Shown here: piece by piece, positions 43,101 to 52,216 of the stretch | How positions within the stretch are numbered: the first letter of the stretch is position 1 | Layout of the letters: each line of letters starts with the position of its first letter | Source: Oscillospiraceae bacterium | GTDB lineage: Bacteria > Bacillota > Clostridia > Oscillospirales > Ruminococcaceae | DNA: 64,000 bases | Assembly (NCBI GenBank): GCA_017991935.1 | Contig: JAGOPP010000001.1 | Location: forward strand, 80,787-144,786 | Reading direction: 5' to 3' | The notes under the pieces: generated by a model | The model's database searches: none | Told to the model about the DNA's origin: nothing | What the model saw: only the letters and a program-made list of their open reading frames with translations | Made by a program: the position numbers and the translations under genes

Positions 43101-44315
43101 ATGGAAGAAAAATTTGAGTACATTTTGCGGGCCCGCGGCGGCCATGCGCCCGTGAATGTGAGCATCGCGTCCCTTGAGGAGGCGAAGAAGGCGCAGGAGT
43201 TCTCCTCCGGCTTCCCGGGCTATGAATTTACGCCGCTTTGCAAGCTCGACGGGCTCGCAAAGGCGCTGGGCGTCGGGAGCGTGTTCGTCAAGGACGAGTC
43301 CTTCCGCTTCGGGCTCAACGCTTTTAAGGTGCTCGGCGGCGGGTACGCGATCGGCAGCTACCTCGCCGAAAAGCTCGGCAAGGACATCGGGGAGACGTCG
43401 TTTTCGGAGCTCACGAGCGACGAGGCCCGCGCGAAGATCGGCGACGTGACCTTCGTCACCGCGACGGACGGCAACCATGGCCGCGGGGTCGCGTGGATGG
43501 CGAACAAACTGCGCCAGCACGCCGTCATCTATATGCCGAAGGGCTCGGCCGAGGAGCGCCTCCAAAACATTCTCAAGGAGAACGCAGAGGCCTCCATCAC
43601 CGATATGAATTACGACGGGTGCGTCCATCTGGCGGATAAAAACGCCCACGAATACGGCTGGGTGCTCACGCAGGACACCGCGTTCGAGGGGTATGAGCAG
43701 ATCCCGACTTGGATTCTCCAAGGCTACATGACGCTCGCCTACGAGTGTTACCAGCAGCTCCTTGCCTCCGGCGAGGGCATGCCCACCCACCTGATCCTTC
43801 AGGCAGGAGTCGGGTCGTTCGCGAGCGCCGTGCTCGGATTTTTCACCGCGGTGCTCGGGGAAAACCGCCCGAGGACCGTGATCGTCGAGCCGGAGAAGGC
43901 CGCCTGCGTGTTTAAATCGGCCAAGGCCGACGACGGGGCGCTGCACTTTGTGACCGGGGACATGGACACCATCATGGCGGGGCTTGCCTGCGGCGAGCCG
44001 TCCACCATCAGCTTTAAGATCCTCAACGCCTACGCGGACGCCTTCGTCTCCTGCCCGGACTGGGTCTCCGCCGACGGCATGCGCGTGCTCGGCAACCCCG
44101 CGGGCGCCGATCCGAGGGTGATCTCCGGGGAATCCGGGGCGGTGGGCGCGGGGCTTATCGGCGAGATTATGCGCAATCCCGATCTTGCGGAGCTCAAAGC
44201 CCACCTCGGCCTCGACGAGCATTCCCGCGTGCTGCTCATCAGCACCGAGGGCGACACGGACCGGGAGAATTACCGCCGCATCGTCTGGGACGGCGCTTGG
44301 CCCCGCAAGGCATAA
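43101..44315 (+). CDS. dpaL: Diaminopropionate ammonia-lyase
   Basis: The 404-residue PLP enzyme converts 2,3-diaminopropionate (often both D and L forms) to pyruvate and ammonia. The PLP lysine is K76 in FRFGLNAFKVLGG, and TATDGNHGRGVAWMA, the GVGSFA-type glycine loop and C-terminal SGESGAVGAGL are typical of the YgeX family. ATG 43101 with AGAGGG upstream is preferred to TTG 43095, which overlaps the symporter stop. Confidence 0.92.
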   Translation: MEEKFEYILRARGGHAPVNVSIASLEEAKKAQEFSSGFPGYEFTPLCKLDGLAKALGVGSVFVKDESFRFGLNAFKVLGGGYAIGSYLAEKLGKDIGETSFSELTSDEARAKIGDVTFVTATDGNHGRGVAWMANKLRQHAVIYMPKGSAEERLQNILKENAEASITDMNYDGCVHLADKNAHEYGWVLTQDTAFEGYEQIPTWILQGYMTLAYECYQQLLASGEGMPTHLILQAGVGSFASAVLGFFTAVLGENRPRTVIVEPEKAACVFKSAKADDGALHFVTGDMDTIMAGLACGEPSTISFKILNAYADAFVSCPDWVSADGMRVLGNPAGADPRVISGESGAVGAGLIGEIMRNPDLAELKAHLGLDEHSRVLLISTEGDTDRENYRRIVWDGAWPRKA

Positions 44316-44500
44316 GGGGACGAAGAAGCCGCGTCACCACCCTGCGCGCATAGACACGGGGCCTCTTGGTCCCGAACCGAGGCGCGCCGCCAAACCGCGC
44401 CAAGCCTCGGACGGCCTTATCTCTACCTTGCGCGGGCGGATACGGGCGAAAGGCCGTTTTCCCATAAGGGATTGCCGCCCCGCCGCGCGAAAACCAAAAT

Positions 44501-44533
44501 AAAACGGCATAGCCGAAAGGCTATGCCGTTTTT
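44501..44533. terminator. Bidirectional terminator between convergent genes
   Basis: AAAACGGCATAGCC, loop GAAA, GGCTATGCCGTTTTT. It serves dpaL on the plus strand and the FakA-like gene on the minus strand. The preceding 44316-44500 shows nothing that I recognise. Confidence 0.9.
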
Positions 44534-44580
44534 GTTATGTTTGGTTCTTTCGGGAGGGCCGCGTCTTGGGCCCCTAAGAG

Positions 44581-46269
44581 TTATTCCGCCGCGAAGACGT
44601 AGTAATAGACCGGCTGGCCGCCCGGGATCAGGCTGACCTCGACGGAAGAGGGGAGCTTCGCGCGGAGCGTCTCCGCCATGGCCTCGGCCTCGGCCTCGGT
44701 GACGTCCTCGCCGGAATAGACCGTGACGGCGGAGGTGGATTTCTGGATCATCGCCTTGACGAGGCGGACGCAGACTTTCTCCATATCCCTGCCGGTGTAG
44801 AGCATCTTTCCGTCCTTGAGGGCGAGGTATTCGCCCGCGCCGATCTTTTTGCCGTCAAAATCGGAGTCTCTGGCCGCGTAGGTGACCTGACCCGTGACGA
44901 TCGCCGACATCGCCTCCTCCATGGAGGCCTTGATTTCGTCGGAGGAGCACTCCTCGTCGACGGCCAGCATCGCGGAGATGCCCTGCGGCACGGTGCGGCT
45001 CGGGATCACGATGACCTCGCGGTCGGCGAGCAGCACGGCCTGTTCGGCGGCCATGATGATGTTTTTGTTGTTCGGCAGGACGAACACCGTGACGGCCGGG
45101 GTGGCCTGCACCGCGGCGAGAATGTCCTCGGTGGAGGGATTCATGGTCTGGCCGCCGGAGACGACGTTCTCCGCGCCGAGCTCGTGAAACACGTCCGTCA
45201 TGCCCTTGCCCGCGCAGACCGCCACAAATCCGTAGGCGCGGTCGGTGTCGACCGGCACATAGGGGAATTTCGCGGCGGGGGCGGCTTCGGCCTTTTTATG
45301 TTCGGTCTCGGGGAATTCGCCGGCCGCGCCGGTCCCTCCCGCGAGAGCGGTGTGCTGATTCTTCATATTTTCGATCTTGACGGTGAAGAGGGAGCCGTAT
45401 TCGAGGGCTTTGCTGAGCACCTTGCCCGGATCGTTGACGTGGACGTGGATCTTAATCATGGAGTCGTCCTCCACGAAGACGAGGCTGTCGCCCAGACCGT
45501 CGCAGAGGCTCCGAAGTTCGTCGCCGTCCGGGGCGCCCGGTTTTTTGTCCACGATGCACTCGGTGCAGTAGGTGAAGCGGATCTCCTCGTCGTCGGCGCC
45601 GGCGGCGGTGAGCTCGGGTTTCGGCGCGGCGGCGCCCGGTTTTTCCGAAAGCTCGGTGATCGCGCCGGTTTTGATGTAATCCATCATGCCCTCCAGAATG
45701 TAGACGAAACCCTGCCCGCCCGCGTCGACGACGCCGCTTTTTTTGAGGATCGGCAGCATCTCCGGGGTCTCGATCAGCGTCTCCTTGGCCTGCTCGAGCA
45801 TGGCGGCGAGCAGGGAGGTGACGGATTTCTCCGTCCCGGCCATCACGGCGGCCTTCTCCGCGGCGCAGCGGGAGACGGTGAGAATGGTGCCCTCGGTCGG
45901 CTTCATGACGGCCTTATACGCCGCCTCGACGCCCATGGCGAGCGCCTTGGCGATCTCGGCGGGGCCGGCGGTCTCGTGCCCGTCGATGCCCTTGGAAAAC
46001 CCGCGGAACAGCAGAGACAGAATGACGCCGGAGTTGCCCCGCGCGCCGCGCAGCAGAGCCGCCGAAGCGGTTTTGGCGGTCTCGGCGACGGTGGGGTTTT
46101 CGAGCTTCTCAAGCTCCTTGACGCCCGCGGAGATGGTCATGGACATATTGGTGCCGGTGTCGCCGTCCGGGACGGGAAAGACGTTCAGGGCGTCCACCGA
46201 GCTTTTTTTATTCGCGATGTTGTTGGCGGCGGAGATGATCGCGTCGCGCAGCTGGCTGCCGTTGATCAA
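44581..46269 (-). CDS. fakA: DAK2/DegV-domain fatty acid kinase (FakA/YloV family)
   Basis: The 562-residue protein begins with a DhaL-type kinase domain: ALNVFPVPDGDTGTNMS (metal-binding aspartates), LLRGARGNSGVILS and VDAGGQGFV. It continues into the middle and C-terminal domains that contact FakB. FakA phosphorylates a fatty acid held by a DegV/FakB protein, giving acyl-phosphate for phospholipid synthesis. TTG 46269 is chosen because AAAGGAG lies 8 bp upstream; ATG 46296 has no ribosome site. Here the gene is alone, without the usual asp23-like neighbour, while a FakB candidate lies in the fab operon at 18468. Confidence 0.87.
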   Translation of the reverse strand: MINGSQLRDAIISAANNIANKKSSVDALNVFPVPDGDTGTNMSMTISAGVKELEKLENPTVAETAKTASAALLRGARGNSGVILSLLFRGFSKGIDGHETAGPAEIAKALAMGVEAAYKAVMKPTEGTILTVSRCAAEKAAVMAGTEKSVTSLLAAMLEQAKETLIETPEMLPILKKSGVVDAGGQGFVYILEGMMDYIKTGAITELSEKPGAAAPKPELTAAGADDEEIRFTYCTECIVDKKPGAPDGDELRSLCDGLGDSLVFVEDDSMIKIHVHVNDPGKVLSKALEYGSLFTVKIENMKNQHTALAGGTGAAGEFPETEHKKAEAAPAAKFPYVPVDTDRAYGFVAVCAGKGMTDVFHELGAENVVSGGQTMNPSTEDILAAVQATPAVTVFVLPNNKNIIMAAEQAVLLADREVIVIPSRTVPQGISAMLAVDEECSSDEIKASMEEAMSAIVTGQVTYAARDSDFDGKKIGAGEYLALKDGKMLYTGRDMEKVCVRLVKAMIQKSTSAVTVYSGEDVTEAEAEAMAETLRAKLPSSVEVSLIPGGQPVYYYVFAAE

Positions 46270-46348
46270 AATTTCCACTCCTTTGCAGAGTTCCATTCTT
46301 ATGAAAAAGCGTTTTTTGAGAACTCCCTCATTTTCAAGTAACCTAATC

Positions 46349-46378
46349 AGTATACCATACCTTTATAATGCCTGAAAA
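46349..46378 (-). promoter_or_regulatory. Possible promoter of the FakA-like gene
   Basis: Minus strand TTTTCA (46378-46373), 18 bp spacer, TATACT (46354-46349). The -35 is weak. Confidence 0.4.
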
Positions 46379-46416
46379 GTCCTATTTTAAATATTTGGCG
46401 TTTTTCCCGCAATCTT

Positions 46417-47970
46417 TTATTCGGAAGAGGCGGAATCCGCGCCCCGGGAGCCCCAATTCAGGATGCCGTGAAAGAGATCCTGCTCGGTCGCGCCGATTTC
46501 AAAATAGAAATCGCGGGAATAGACCGCCGCGCTCTGCCGGTAGCAGACCGGCAGGAACGGCATGACCGCGTCGAAGGCCTCGCGGAAGGCGGCGGCGCTC
46601 ATGGTGCCGCTCTCGTAGCCGGCCCACGCGAGCGCGAGATCATTGCTCGCCGGCGCGCCGTAGCAAAGGCTGCCCGGATAGCCGGCCGCGGCGACGAGCT
46701 TCGTCAAATCCATGTCGACGCCGAGCCTCACCTCCGCGAGGTAGAGGTCGTAGCGCCCGGCCCCCAAGGCGGCGAGGTAACTTTGATAGGCGAGCGCGGT
46801 GACGGAGGCGTGGATGCCGAGGCTCTCGACCGTTTCGGCCAGCGCCTCGGCGAGCTCGGCCTTTTCCTCCGCGCCCGCGCAGACAAGAATCTCCAAAGAG
46901 AGCTCGCTCTGCCCGGCGAGGCGGTAGCCCCCGGCGGAACGGTTTTTGTAGCCCAGCTCGTCGAGCATCTGGTTCGCGGCCTGCAAATCGCAGGGGTAGG
47001 GCTCAAGGCGGGCGGCGTCGTAAAAAACCGGGCTGAAAGGCCCGTTGGCGGGCTCGGCGTAGCCGCGGTAGACCGTCTCGCAGAGGCTCTCCGCGTCGAC
47101 GGCGAGGGACAGCGCCCGGCGGAAGCCCGCGCCGCTCAAGAGGGCGCGGCCGCTGTTCATGCCCACATAGACGAGGTTGGTGGTCGGCATGGTCTCCATC
47201 CCCCCGACGGAGGTGACGGAGATGCCGGCCGGATCGTCCGAATAGATGATGTCGTAGACGCCGAGGCGCATCTCCTGAAGCAGCATCCCGTGGTCGGCGA
47301 GCTTCACAAGCTCGACGGTCTGCACCGCCGCGCCGCTATTGCAGAGGAGCCGGGCCCCGTCCTCAGAGAGCGTATATCTGCCGGGCAGCGCGGTGGGCGC
47401 TGCGGCGGTGCCGTCTTTGATCAGCGGGAACACCAGCAGGTTTTCAAAATACCGGTCGGCGGCGGAGAGCGTGACCGTGACGCTGAAATCGCCGCTTTTG
47501 ACGGCGGAGGAGACGGATTCGAGCGAGGACCGATAGTAGCTCCCCACAGCCCCGGCCTGCAAAATGGAGTAGAGCAGGTCGTCCGCCGTGAGCGGCGACC
47601 CGTCCGGGAAGCGCAGATCCCGCCGGAGGGCAATCTCCCAGACCGTGTTCCCCGCCGAGGGCGCAACGCTCTCCGCGGCGGAGAGGGCGGAGGAGAAGTC
47701 CGGATACAGCGTGACGAGGCTGCCGTAGATGAGGCCGCAAATGTAGCGGTTGGCGACGGTCTTGCAGGCGTAGGGATGCAGGCCGTCCTCCTCGTCGTAG
47801 GGGATGCGGACGGAGGTGACCGGCTCAAAGTCGGCCTCCTGATCCTCCGGGGCGGAGGAGTTCGCAAGGCCCCCCTGCACCGAACCCTGAAGGTCGGAGA
47901 GCTCGGTCCGGCAGCCGCCGAGCAGCAGCGTGAGCACGAGCACGGCGCAGATTATTCTTTTAAAATTCAT
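46417..47970 (-). CDS. Oligopeptide-type substrate-binding lipoprotein (SBP family 5)
   Basis: The 517-residue protein has a lipoprotein signal ending TLLLGGC and a family 5 solute-binding fold: DGLHPYACKTVANRYICGLIYGSL, IALRRDLRFPDGSPLTADDLLYS, and a C-terminal lobe with FRRALSLAVDAESL. Such proteins bind peptides, nickel or sugars for ABC importers; no permease or ATPase genes are adjacent, so it is an orphan. ATG 47970 is preferred to GTG 47976 because of spacing to GAGAGGAG. It follows the YmdB gene by 24 bp. Confidence 0.85.
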   Translation of the reverse strand: MNFKRIICAVLVLTLLLGGCRTELSDLQGSVQGGLANSSAPEDQEADFEPVTSVRIPYDEEDGLHPYACKTVANRYICGLIYGSLVTLYPDFSSALSAAESVAPSAGNTVWEIALRRDLRFPDGSPLTADDLLYSILQAGAVGSYYRSSLESVSSAVKSGDFSVTVTLSAADRYFENLLVFPLIKDGTAAAPTALPGRYTLSEDGARLLCNSGAAVQTVELVKLADHGMLLQEMRLGVYDIIYSDDPAGISVTSVGGMETMPTTNLVYVGMNSGRALLSGAGFRRALSLAVDAESLCETVYRGYAEPANGPFSPVFYDAARLEPYPCDLQAANQMLDELGYKNRSAGGYRLAGQSELSLEILVCAGAEEKAELAEALAETVESLGIHASVTALAYQSYLAALGAGRYDLYLAEVRLGVDMDLTKLVAAAGYPGSLCYGAPASNDLALAWAGYESGTMSAAAFREAFDAVMPFLPVCYRQSAAVYSRDFYFEIGATEQDLFHGILNWGSRGADSASSE

Positions 47971-47994
47971 GAGCACCGCGCTCCTCTCATCGGA

Positions 47995-48765
47995 TTATCG
48001 AAGGTCGAAGCGCTCGATGGAGAGCGCCTTTCCGGTCTTGTCGTCGGTGGCGACGAAGATGCCCTGCACCTTAGAGGGGCCGTCCGCGATCTCGAAGCGG
48101 TCCCGCAGGTGGGTAATCATAAAGCTCGTGGAGACTTCGGTTTTCACGCCGATGATCGAGTCGATCGGGCCGCACATGCCGATGTCGCTGATGAAGGCCG
48201 TGCCCCCGGGCAGGATGGTCTCGTCGGCGGTCGGGACGTGCGTGTGCGTGCCGTAGAGCAGGGAGACGCGCCCCTCGAGGTATTTGGCGAGGGCGATCTT
48301 TTCGCTGGTGGCCTCGGCGTGGAAATCGACGACCACGGTCTTGCAGTCGATCTCTTTGAGCAGGCGGTCGGCGCAGAGAAAGGGGCTTTCAAACGGGTCG
48401 AGAAACACCGCGCCCATCAGGTTGACGACCGCCGCGCGGAATTTTCCTTTTTCAAAAAGATAGACGCCGGTGCCGGGCGCGCTCGAGTGAAAATTCGCCG
48501 GGCGCAGCACGCCGCTGTCCGGCTTTTCGTAGAGATCGCGCATGTCCCGGTTTTGGAAGGCGTGGTTGCCGTTCGTGATGACGTCGGCGCCCATGATAAA
48601 AAGCTCCTCGCAGGTCTTGGAGGTGATGCCGCCGTTGTCGCTGGAGTTTTCGCCGTTGACGACGGTCATATCCGGCCGGTATTGCTCCTTGAGCCCGGGC
48701 ATGGTCCTCCGCAGCGCGTCGCAGCCGTTTTTCCCGGTGACGTCGCCGAAGCACAGAATTCTCAT
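47995..48765 (-). CDS. ymdB: YmdB-family metallophosphoesterase/phosphodiesterase
   Basis: The 256-residue protein matches the TIGR00282 family: MRILCFGDVTGKNGCDAL, VNGENSSDNGGIT, TNGNHAFQN, FHAEATSEK and YGTHTHVPTADE supply the di-metal ligands. In Bacillus YmdB is a 2',3'-cyclic-nucleotide phosphodiesterase that affects biofilm and motility genes. Its start overlaps the hydrolase stop by 4 bp. It is separated from its common neighbour rny here. Confidence 0.92.
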   Translation of the reverse strand: MRILCFGDVTGKNGCDALRRTMPGLKEQYRPDMTVVNGENSSDNGGITSKTCEELFIMGADVITNGNHAFQNRDMRDLYEKPDSGVLRPANFHSSAPGTGVYLFEKGKFRAAVVNLMGAVFLDPFESPFLCADRLLKEIDCKTVVVDFHAEATSEKIALAKYLEGRVSLLYGTHTHVPTADETILPGGTAFISDIGMCGPIDSIIGVKTEVSTSFMITHLRDRFEIADGPSKVQGIFVATDDKTGKALSIERFDLR

Positions 48766-49445
48766 ACGGCGGCCCCCTCCTTCGCGGCGCGGGCGAGGAA
48801 GTCCTCGATGACCGGCGCGAGAATGTCTTTATGGTGCACATAGCTCTCGTGGGTTTCCCCCTCAAAGAGCTTCAGCTCCGCGCCGGGGATCGCGTCCGCG
48901 ATCAGCCGGATGTGCTCCGGCAAAATCAGGTCTTTGGTGCCCGCGGTGATGAGCGCGGGACAGGTTATAGCGGAGAGCTCCTCGGGCCGAATGTCCGGCT
49001 CGCGCAGCATCATTTCAAAAAGAGGCCGTTTTTTTATGGCGCAGGCGGCGCGCAAAAACAGCAGGACGTATCGCTTCACGCCCCGCGGGAAGAGGTTCGG
49101 GCCCGAGCAGACGATGGCGGAGAGCAGCCCCGGCTCCCGCATCGCGATCATCAGACCGAGGATGCCGCCGTCGCTGAAGCCGTAGAAGGCCGGTTTTTCA
49201 ATCCCCAGCGTTTTAATAAACTCAATATAATCCCGCGCCATATCCGCGTAGTGGGATTCCGGCAGCATGGAGCTTTGGCCGTGCCCGCGGGAATCCGCGC
49301 AGTAGACCGTGTGGTTTTTCGCGAGCGCGGGGATCAGTTTGTCAAAAATGGCGTGCGACTCGCTGTTGCCGTGCACGAGCAGGATGGGCGAGCCGGAGCC
49401 GTGGACCTCGTAATAGAGATTTACGCCGTTCACGCTGAGAAACAT
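48762..49445 (-). CDS. Alpha/beta hydrolase
   Basis: The 227-residue protein has the fold's LLVHGNSESHAIFD oxyanion region, ADSRGHGQSS, the nucleophile elbow GFSDGG, a late aspartate in TAGTKDLILPEH and the catalytic histidine in GETHESYVHH. Small esters or lactones are possible substrates; none can be assigned. ATG 49445 with GGGAGG is chosen; the frame to 49544 has no ribosome site. Region 49446-49678 contains only short repeats described separately. Confidence 0.85.
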   Translation of the reverse strand: MFLSVNGVNLYYEVHGSGSPILLVHGNSESHAIFDKLIPALAKNHTVYCADSRGHGQSSMLPESHYADMARDYIEFIKTLGIEKPAFYGFSDGGILGLMIAMREPGLLSAIVCSGPNLFPRGVKRYVLLFLRAACAIKKRPLFEMMLREPDIRPEELSAITCPALITAGTKDLILPEHIRLIADAIPGAELKLFEGETHESYVHHKDILAPVIEDFLARAAKEGAAV

Positions 49446-49530
49446 AAAAAACCTCCCTTCCGCCGGACGCCCCCGCCCGTTTTTTCGGCGGGCGCGGAAT
49501 ACGCCGGTTCTTAAAATCAGTTTGGCAAAG

Positions 49531-49636
49531 CGCCGCTTTGCCATGCGCGCGGCCGGTCACTTCCGAAAACGGCACCCGGCTTGTCCGGAGCCGCTTTTCC
49601 ATCTGCGAGACGCCGCTTCGCGATGCGCGCGGCCGG
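49531..49636. repeat. Pair of 26 bp direct repeats
   Basis: CGCCGCTTTGCCATGCGCGC plus GGCCGG at 49531-49556 recurs with two changes at 49611-49636, 80 bp apart. The first copy overlaps a small hairpin GGCAAAGC/GCTTTGCC. Function unknown. Confidence 0.7.
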
Positions 49637-49678
49637 GGCGCGGGATTCCTCCGGTTTGCCGAAGGGTTTGCCCGCAAA

Positions 49679-50713
49679 TCAGAGGGGGCGCGGCACGAAG
49701 CCGACTTTCTTATACATTTTGGCGAGCGTTTTCTCGGCGATATGCGCGGCGCGCTCGGCGCCCTGCCGGTAGCACGCCTCCAGATAGCTTTTGTCGGCGA
49801 TATAGCGCGCGAAATCCGCTCTGACCGGGGCCAGATGGTCGGCGACCAATTCGCCGACGGCCTTTTTGAAATCGCCGTAGCCTTTTCCGGCGAAGTCGCG
49901 CTCGATCTCGTCCATGCCAAGGCCGGTGATGACGGAGTAGATCGTCATCAGGTTGTTGATGCCGTCCTTGCCCTCGCGGTAACAGATCTCCGTGTCGGAG
50001 TCGGTGACGGCGGATTTGAATTTTTTGACGACGAGCGCGGGCTCGTCCAGAATGGAGACGAAGGAGCGCGGGTTCTCGTCGGATTTGCTCATCTTTCTGG
50101 TCGGGTCGGTCAGCGACATGATCTTCGCGCCGCCTGTGGTCGGGGGGATATAGGGCTCCGGGACGGTAAAGGTCGGCCCGTAGGTGGAGTTAAAACGCTC
50201 CGCGACGTTCCGCGCGAGCTCCACATGCTGCTTCTGGTCCGCGCCGGTCGGCACAAGGTCCGCCTGATAGAGCAGGATGTCGCCCGCCATCAGCACCGGG
50301 TAGGTGAAGAGGCCGGCGTTGACGTTATCGGCGTGCTTCGCGGATTTATCTTTGAACTGCGTCATGCGGGAGAGCTCGCCGAACATGGTGTTGCAGCCGA
50401 GGATCCAGTTCGCCTCCGCGTGGGCCGGGACTTGGCTCTGGATGAAAAAGACGCTCTTTTCGGGGTCGATGCCGCAGGCCATCGCGAGCGCGTAGGCCTC
50501 GAGCGTGCGCTTGCGCAGCTCGGTCGGGTCTTGGTAGACCGTGATGGCGTGCATGTTGACGATCGAATAGATGCAGTCGTAGTCCTCTTGGAGTTTTTTC
50601 CAGTGGACGATGGCCCCGAGATAGTTGCCAAGGGTGAACACCCCGGTGGGCTGGATGCCGCTGAAGATGCGCTTTTTGCGTTCGGGCTGCGAAGCCTGCT
50701 CATGAAGATCCAT
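49679..50713 (-). CDS. trpS: Tryptophanyl-tRNA synthetase
   Basis: The 344-residue class I synthetase charges tRNA-Trp. It shows the HIGH-like PTGVFTLGNYLGA (threonine replaces the first histidine position), the KMSKS motif RKMSKSDEN, and normal length. ATG 50713 is preceded by GGAGGTAACGT. No T-box is visible in the 143 bp leader. It heads a minus-strand series with hydrolase, ymdB and the binding protein. Confidence 0.96.
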   Translation of the reverse strand: MDLHEQASQPERKKRIFSGIQPTGVFTLGNYLGAIVHWKKLQEDYDCIYSIVNMHAITVYQDPTELRKRTLEAYALAMACGIDPEKSVFFIQSQVPAHAEANWILGCNTMFGELSRMTQFKDKSAKHADNVNAGLFTYPVLMAGDILLYQADLVPTGADQKQHVELARNVAERFNSTYGPTFTVPEPYIPPTTGGAKIMSLTDPTRKMSKSDENPRSFVSILDEPALVVKKFKSAVTDSDTEICYREGKDGINNLMTIYSVITGLGMDEIERDFAGKGYGDFKKAVGELVADHLAPVRADFARYIADKSYLEACYRQGAERAAHIAEKTLAKMYKKVGFVPRPL

Positions 50714-50856
50714 ACGTTACCTCCGGAAGATGAAATGATGCGGATTTTATCAGTGAAATTTTGTTTGAGCACGAGGCGAGAGCGTCCGTCCCGGCGGCCC
50801 CGGCAAAAAGGCGGGAGCGCCGCGGGTGGGGGAAAGCCCCCCGGCGGCCAGCCCCC

Positions 50857-52044
50857 TCAGCGGCCGAATTCCTCTTCGAGCAGCGCGCCGAGGATCCCGG
50901 TGCCATGGGCGATAGCCTCGTCGGAGGGGGTGGAGAAGTTGCAGCGGAAGGACCGCGACGGCGCGGATTCGTCGGTGGCGAAGGCGACGCCCGGCACGAC
51001 GGCGACCTTCCCGGCGAGCGCCCTTTTGACGAAGCCCATCATGTCGGCCCCGTCCGGCAGCGTGCACCAGATGAAGAGGCCGCCCTGCGGCCTTGTGAAG
51101 CGCGCCGCCTCCGGCCATGCTTCCATGCCCTTGAGCATCAGGCCGCTCTTGCGCCGGTAGATGGCGCGGAGTTTCTCATAATGGCTTTCCATATCGGTCT
51201 CGGCGAGAAAGCGCTCGCAGATCATCTGGGGGAGCACGGCGGTGTGGACGTCGCCGCACTGCTTGGCCACGATCATCTTGTTGATAACGGGGGCCGGCGC
51301 GAGCGCGTACCCGACGCGGAGGCCCGGCGAAAGGATCTTGCTAAAGGTGCCGCAGTAGACGACGATACCGTCTTCGTCGAAGCTCTTGATGGAGGGGGTG
51401 TCCTCCCCGGCGAAGCGCAGCTTGCCGTAGGGGTTATCCTCGAGGATGCAGACGCCAAAGCGCCGCGCGAGCTCGTAGACGGCCCGGCGCTTCTCCAAGG
51501 AAGTCGTGCGGCCGCTCGGATTCTGAAAATTCGGTATAATATAAATTAGTTTGGTATTTGGATTATCTTTTAAAGCTTGCTCCAATTTGGCGATGTCCAT
51601 GCCATCCTCCTCCATCGGCACGCCGACGAGCCTCGCGCGGAAGGAGCGGAAGGAGTTGAGCGAGCCGATGAAGCTGGGCTCCTCGGTGAGGACGACGTCC
51701 CCCTCGTTGCAGAGCACCTTGCAGGCAAGCTCGATCGCCTGCTGCGCGCCGGAGGTGATCAGCAGGTCGTCGCCGGGCTGGGGGAGGCCGTCCTCCTCAA
51801 GCATGGCCCGGACGCGGGCTTTGAGCGCCGGGACGCCGTCGGTGACGGAATATTGGAGCGCGGCCAGAGGGTTTTCGGTCAGGATGTCGTTGGAGATGCG
51901 GCGGATCTGCTCGACGGGGAAGGCCTCGGCCGCCGGGTTTCCGGCGGAAAAGGGGATGATCGCCGGGTCCGCGGAATTCTTGAGGATCTCGCGGATGGCG
52001 GAGGGCTTCATACCGGCGATGCGGTCGGAAAACGGATAGTCCAT
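50857..52044 (-). CDS. PLP-dependent aminotransferase, class I/II (2-aminoadipate transaminase-like)
   Basis: The 395-residue protein is a fold-type I aminotransferase: ITSGAQQAIELACKVLC, IIPNFQNPSGRTTSLEKR, EDNPYGKLRF and the PLP lysine in YCGTFSKILSPGLRVGY. It belongs to the LysN/AAT-like group (no MocR DNA-binding domain is attached). Likely acts on aromatic, branched or aminoadipate substrates with 2-oxoglutarate; the exact one is open. Confidence 0.87.
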   Translation of the reverse strand: MDYPFSDRIAGMKPSAIREILKNSADPAIIPFSAGNPAAEAFPVEQIRRISNDILTENPLAALQYSVTDGVPALKARVRAMLEEDGLPQPGDDLLITSGAQQAIELACKVLCNEGDVVLTEEPSFIGSLNSFRSFRARLVGVPMEEDGMDIAKLEQALKDNPNTKLIYIIPNFQNPSGRTTSLEKRRAVYELARRFGVCILEDNPYGKLRFAGEDTPSIKSFDEDGIVVYCGTFSKILSPGLRVGYALAPAPVINKMIVAKQCGDVHTAVLPQMICERFLAETDMESHYEKLRAIYRRKSGLMLKGMEAWPEAARFTRPQGGLFIWCTLPDGADMMGFVKRALAGKVAVVPGVAFATDESAPSRSFRCNFSTPSDEAIAHGTGILGALLEEEFGR

Positions 52045-52109
52045 AAGCTTTCACCCTTCCTGTCTGTGAGGCGGAGGCCGCCCCGAAATTCCCGTTAAAA
52101 TAATATACC

Positions 52110-52138
52110 ATTTTATCATACCGCCGTTTTTTTTACAA
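52110..52138 (-). promoter_or_regulatory. Promoter of the aminotransferase gene
   Basis: Minus strand TTGTAA (52138-52133), 17 bp spacer, TAAAAT (52115-52110). Confidence 0.65.
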
Positions 52139-52216
52139 GGCCGGCTTTCCGGCCCTCCCAAAAACGCCGTCCGGTTAAATTGGTTTTATCGCTCCAAAAA
52201 ATGGAAACTTGTATCC

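Noticed and set aside
46468..48843. 791-residue plus-strand open frame
   Set aside because: It is antisense to the binding protein and ymdB genes, which have clear family motifs; it spans two genes and lacks a ribosome site.
50714..50856. T-box in front of trpS
   Set aside because: No AGGGTGG-type core or specifier structure was found in the short leader.
49538..51160. 540-residue plus-strand open frame
   Set aside because: Antisense to trpS and the aminotransferase; no start signal or domain.
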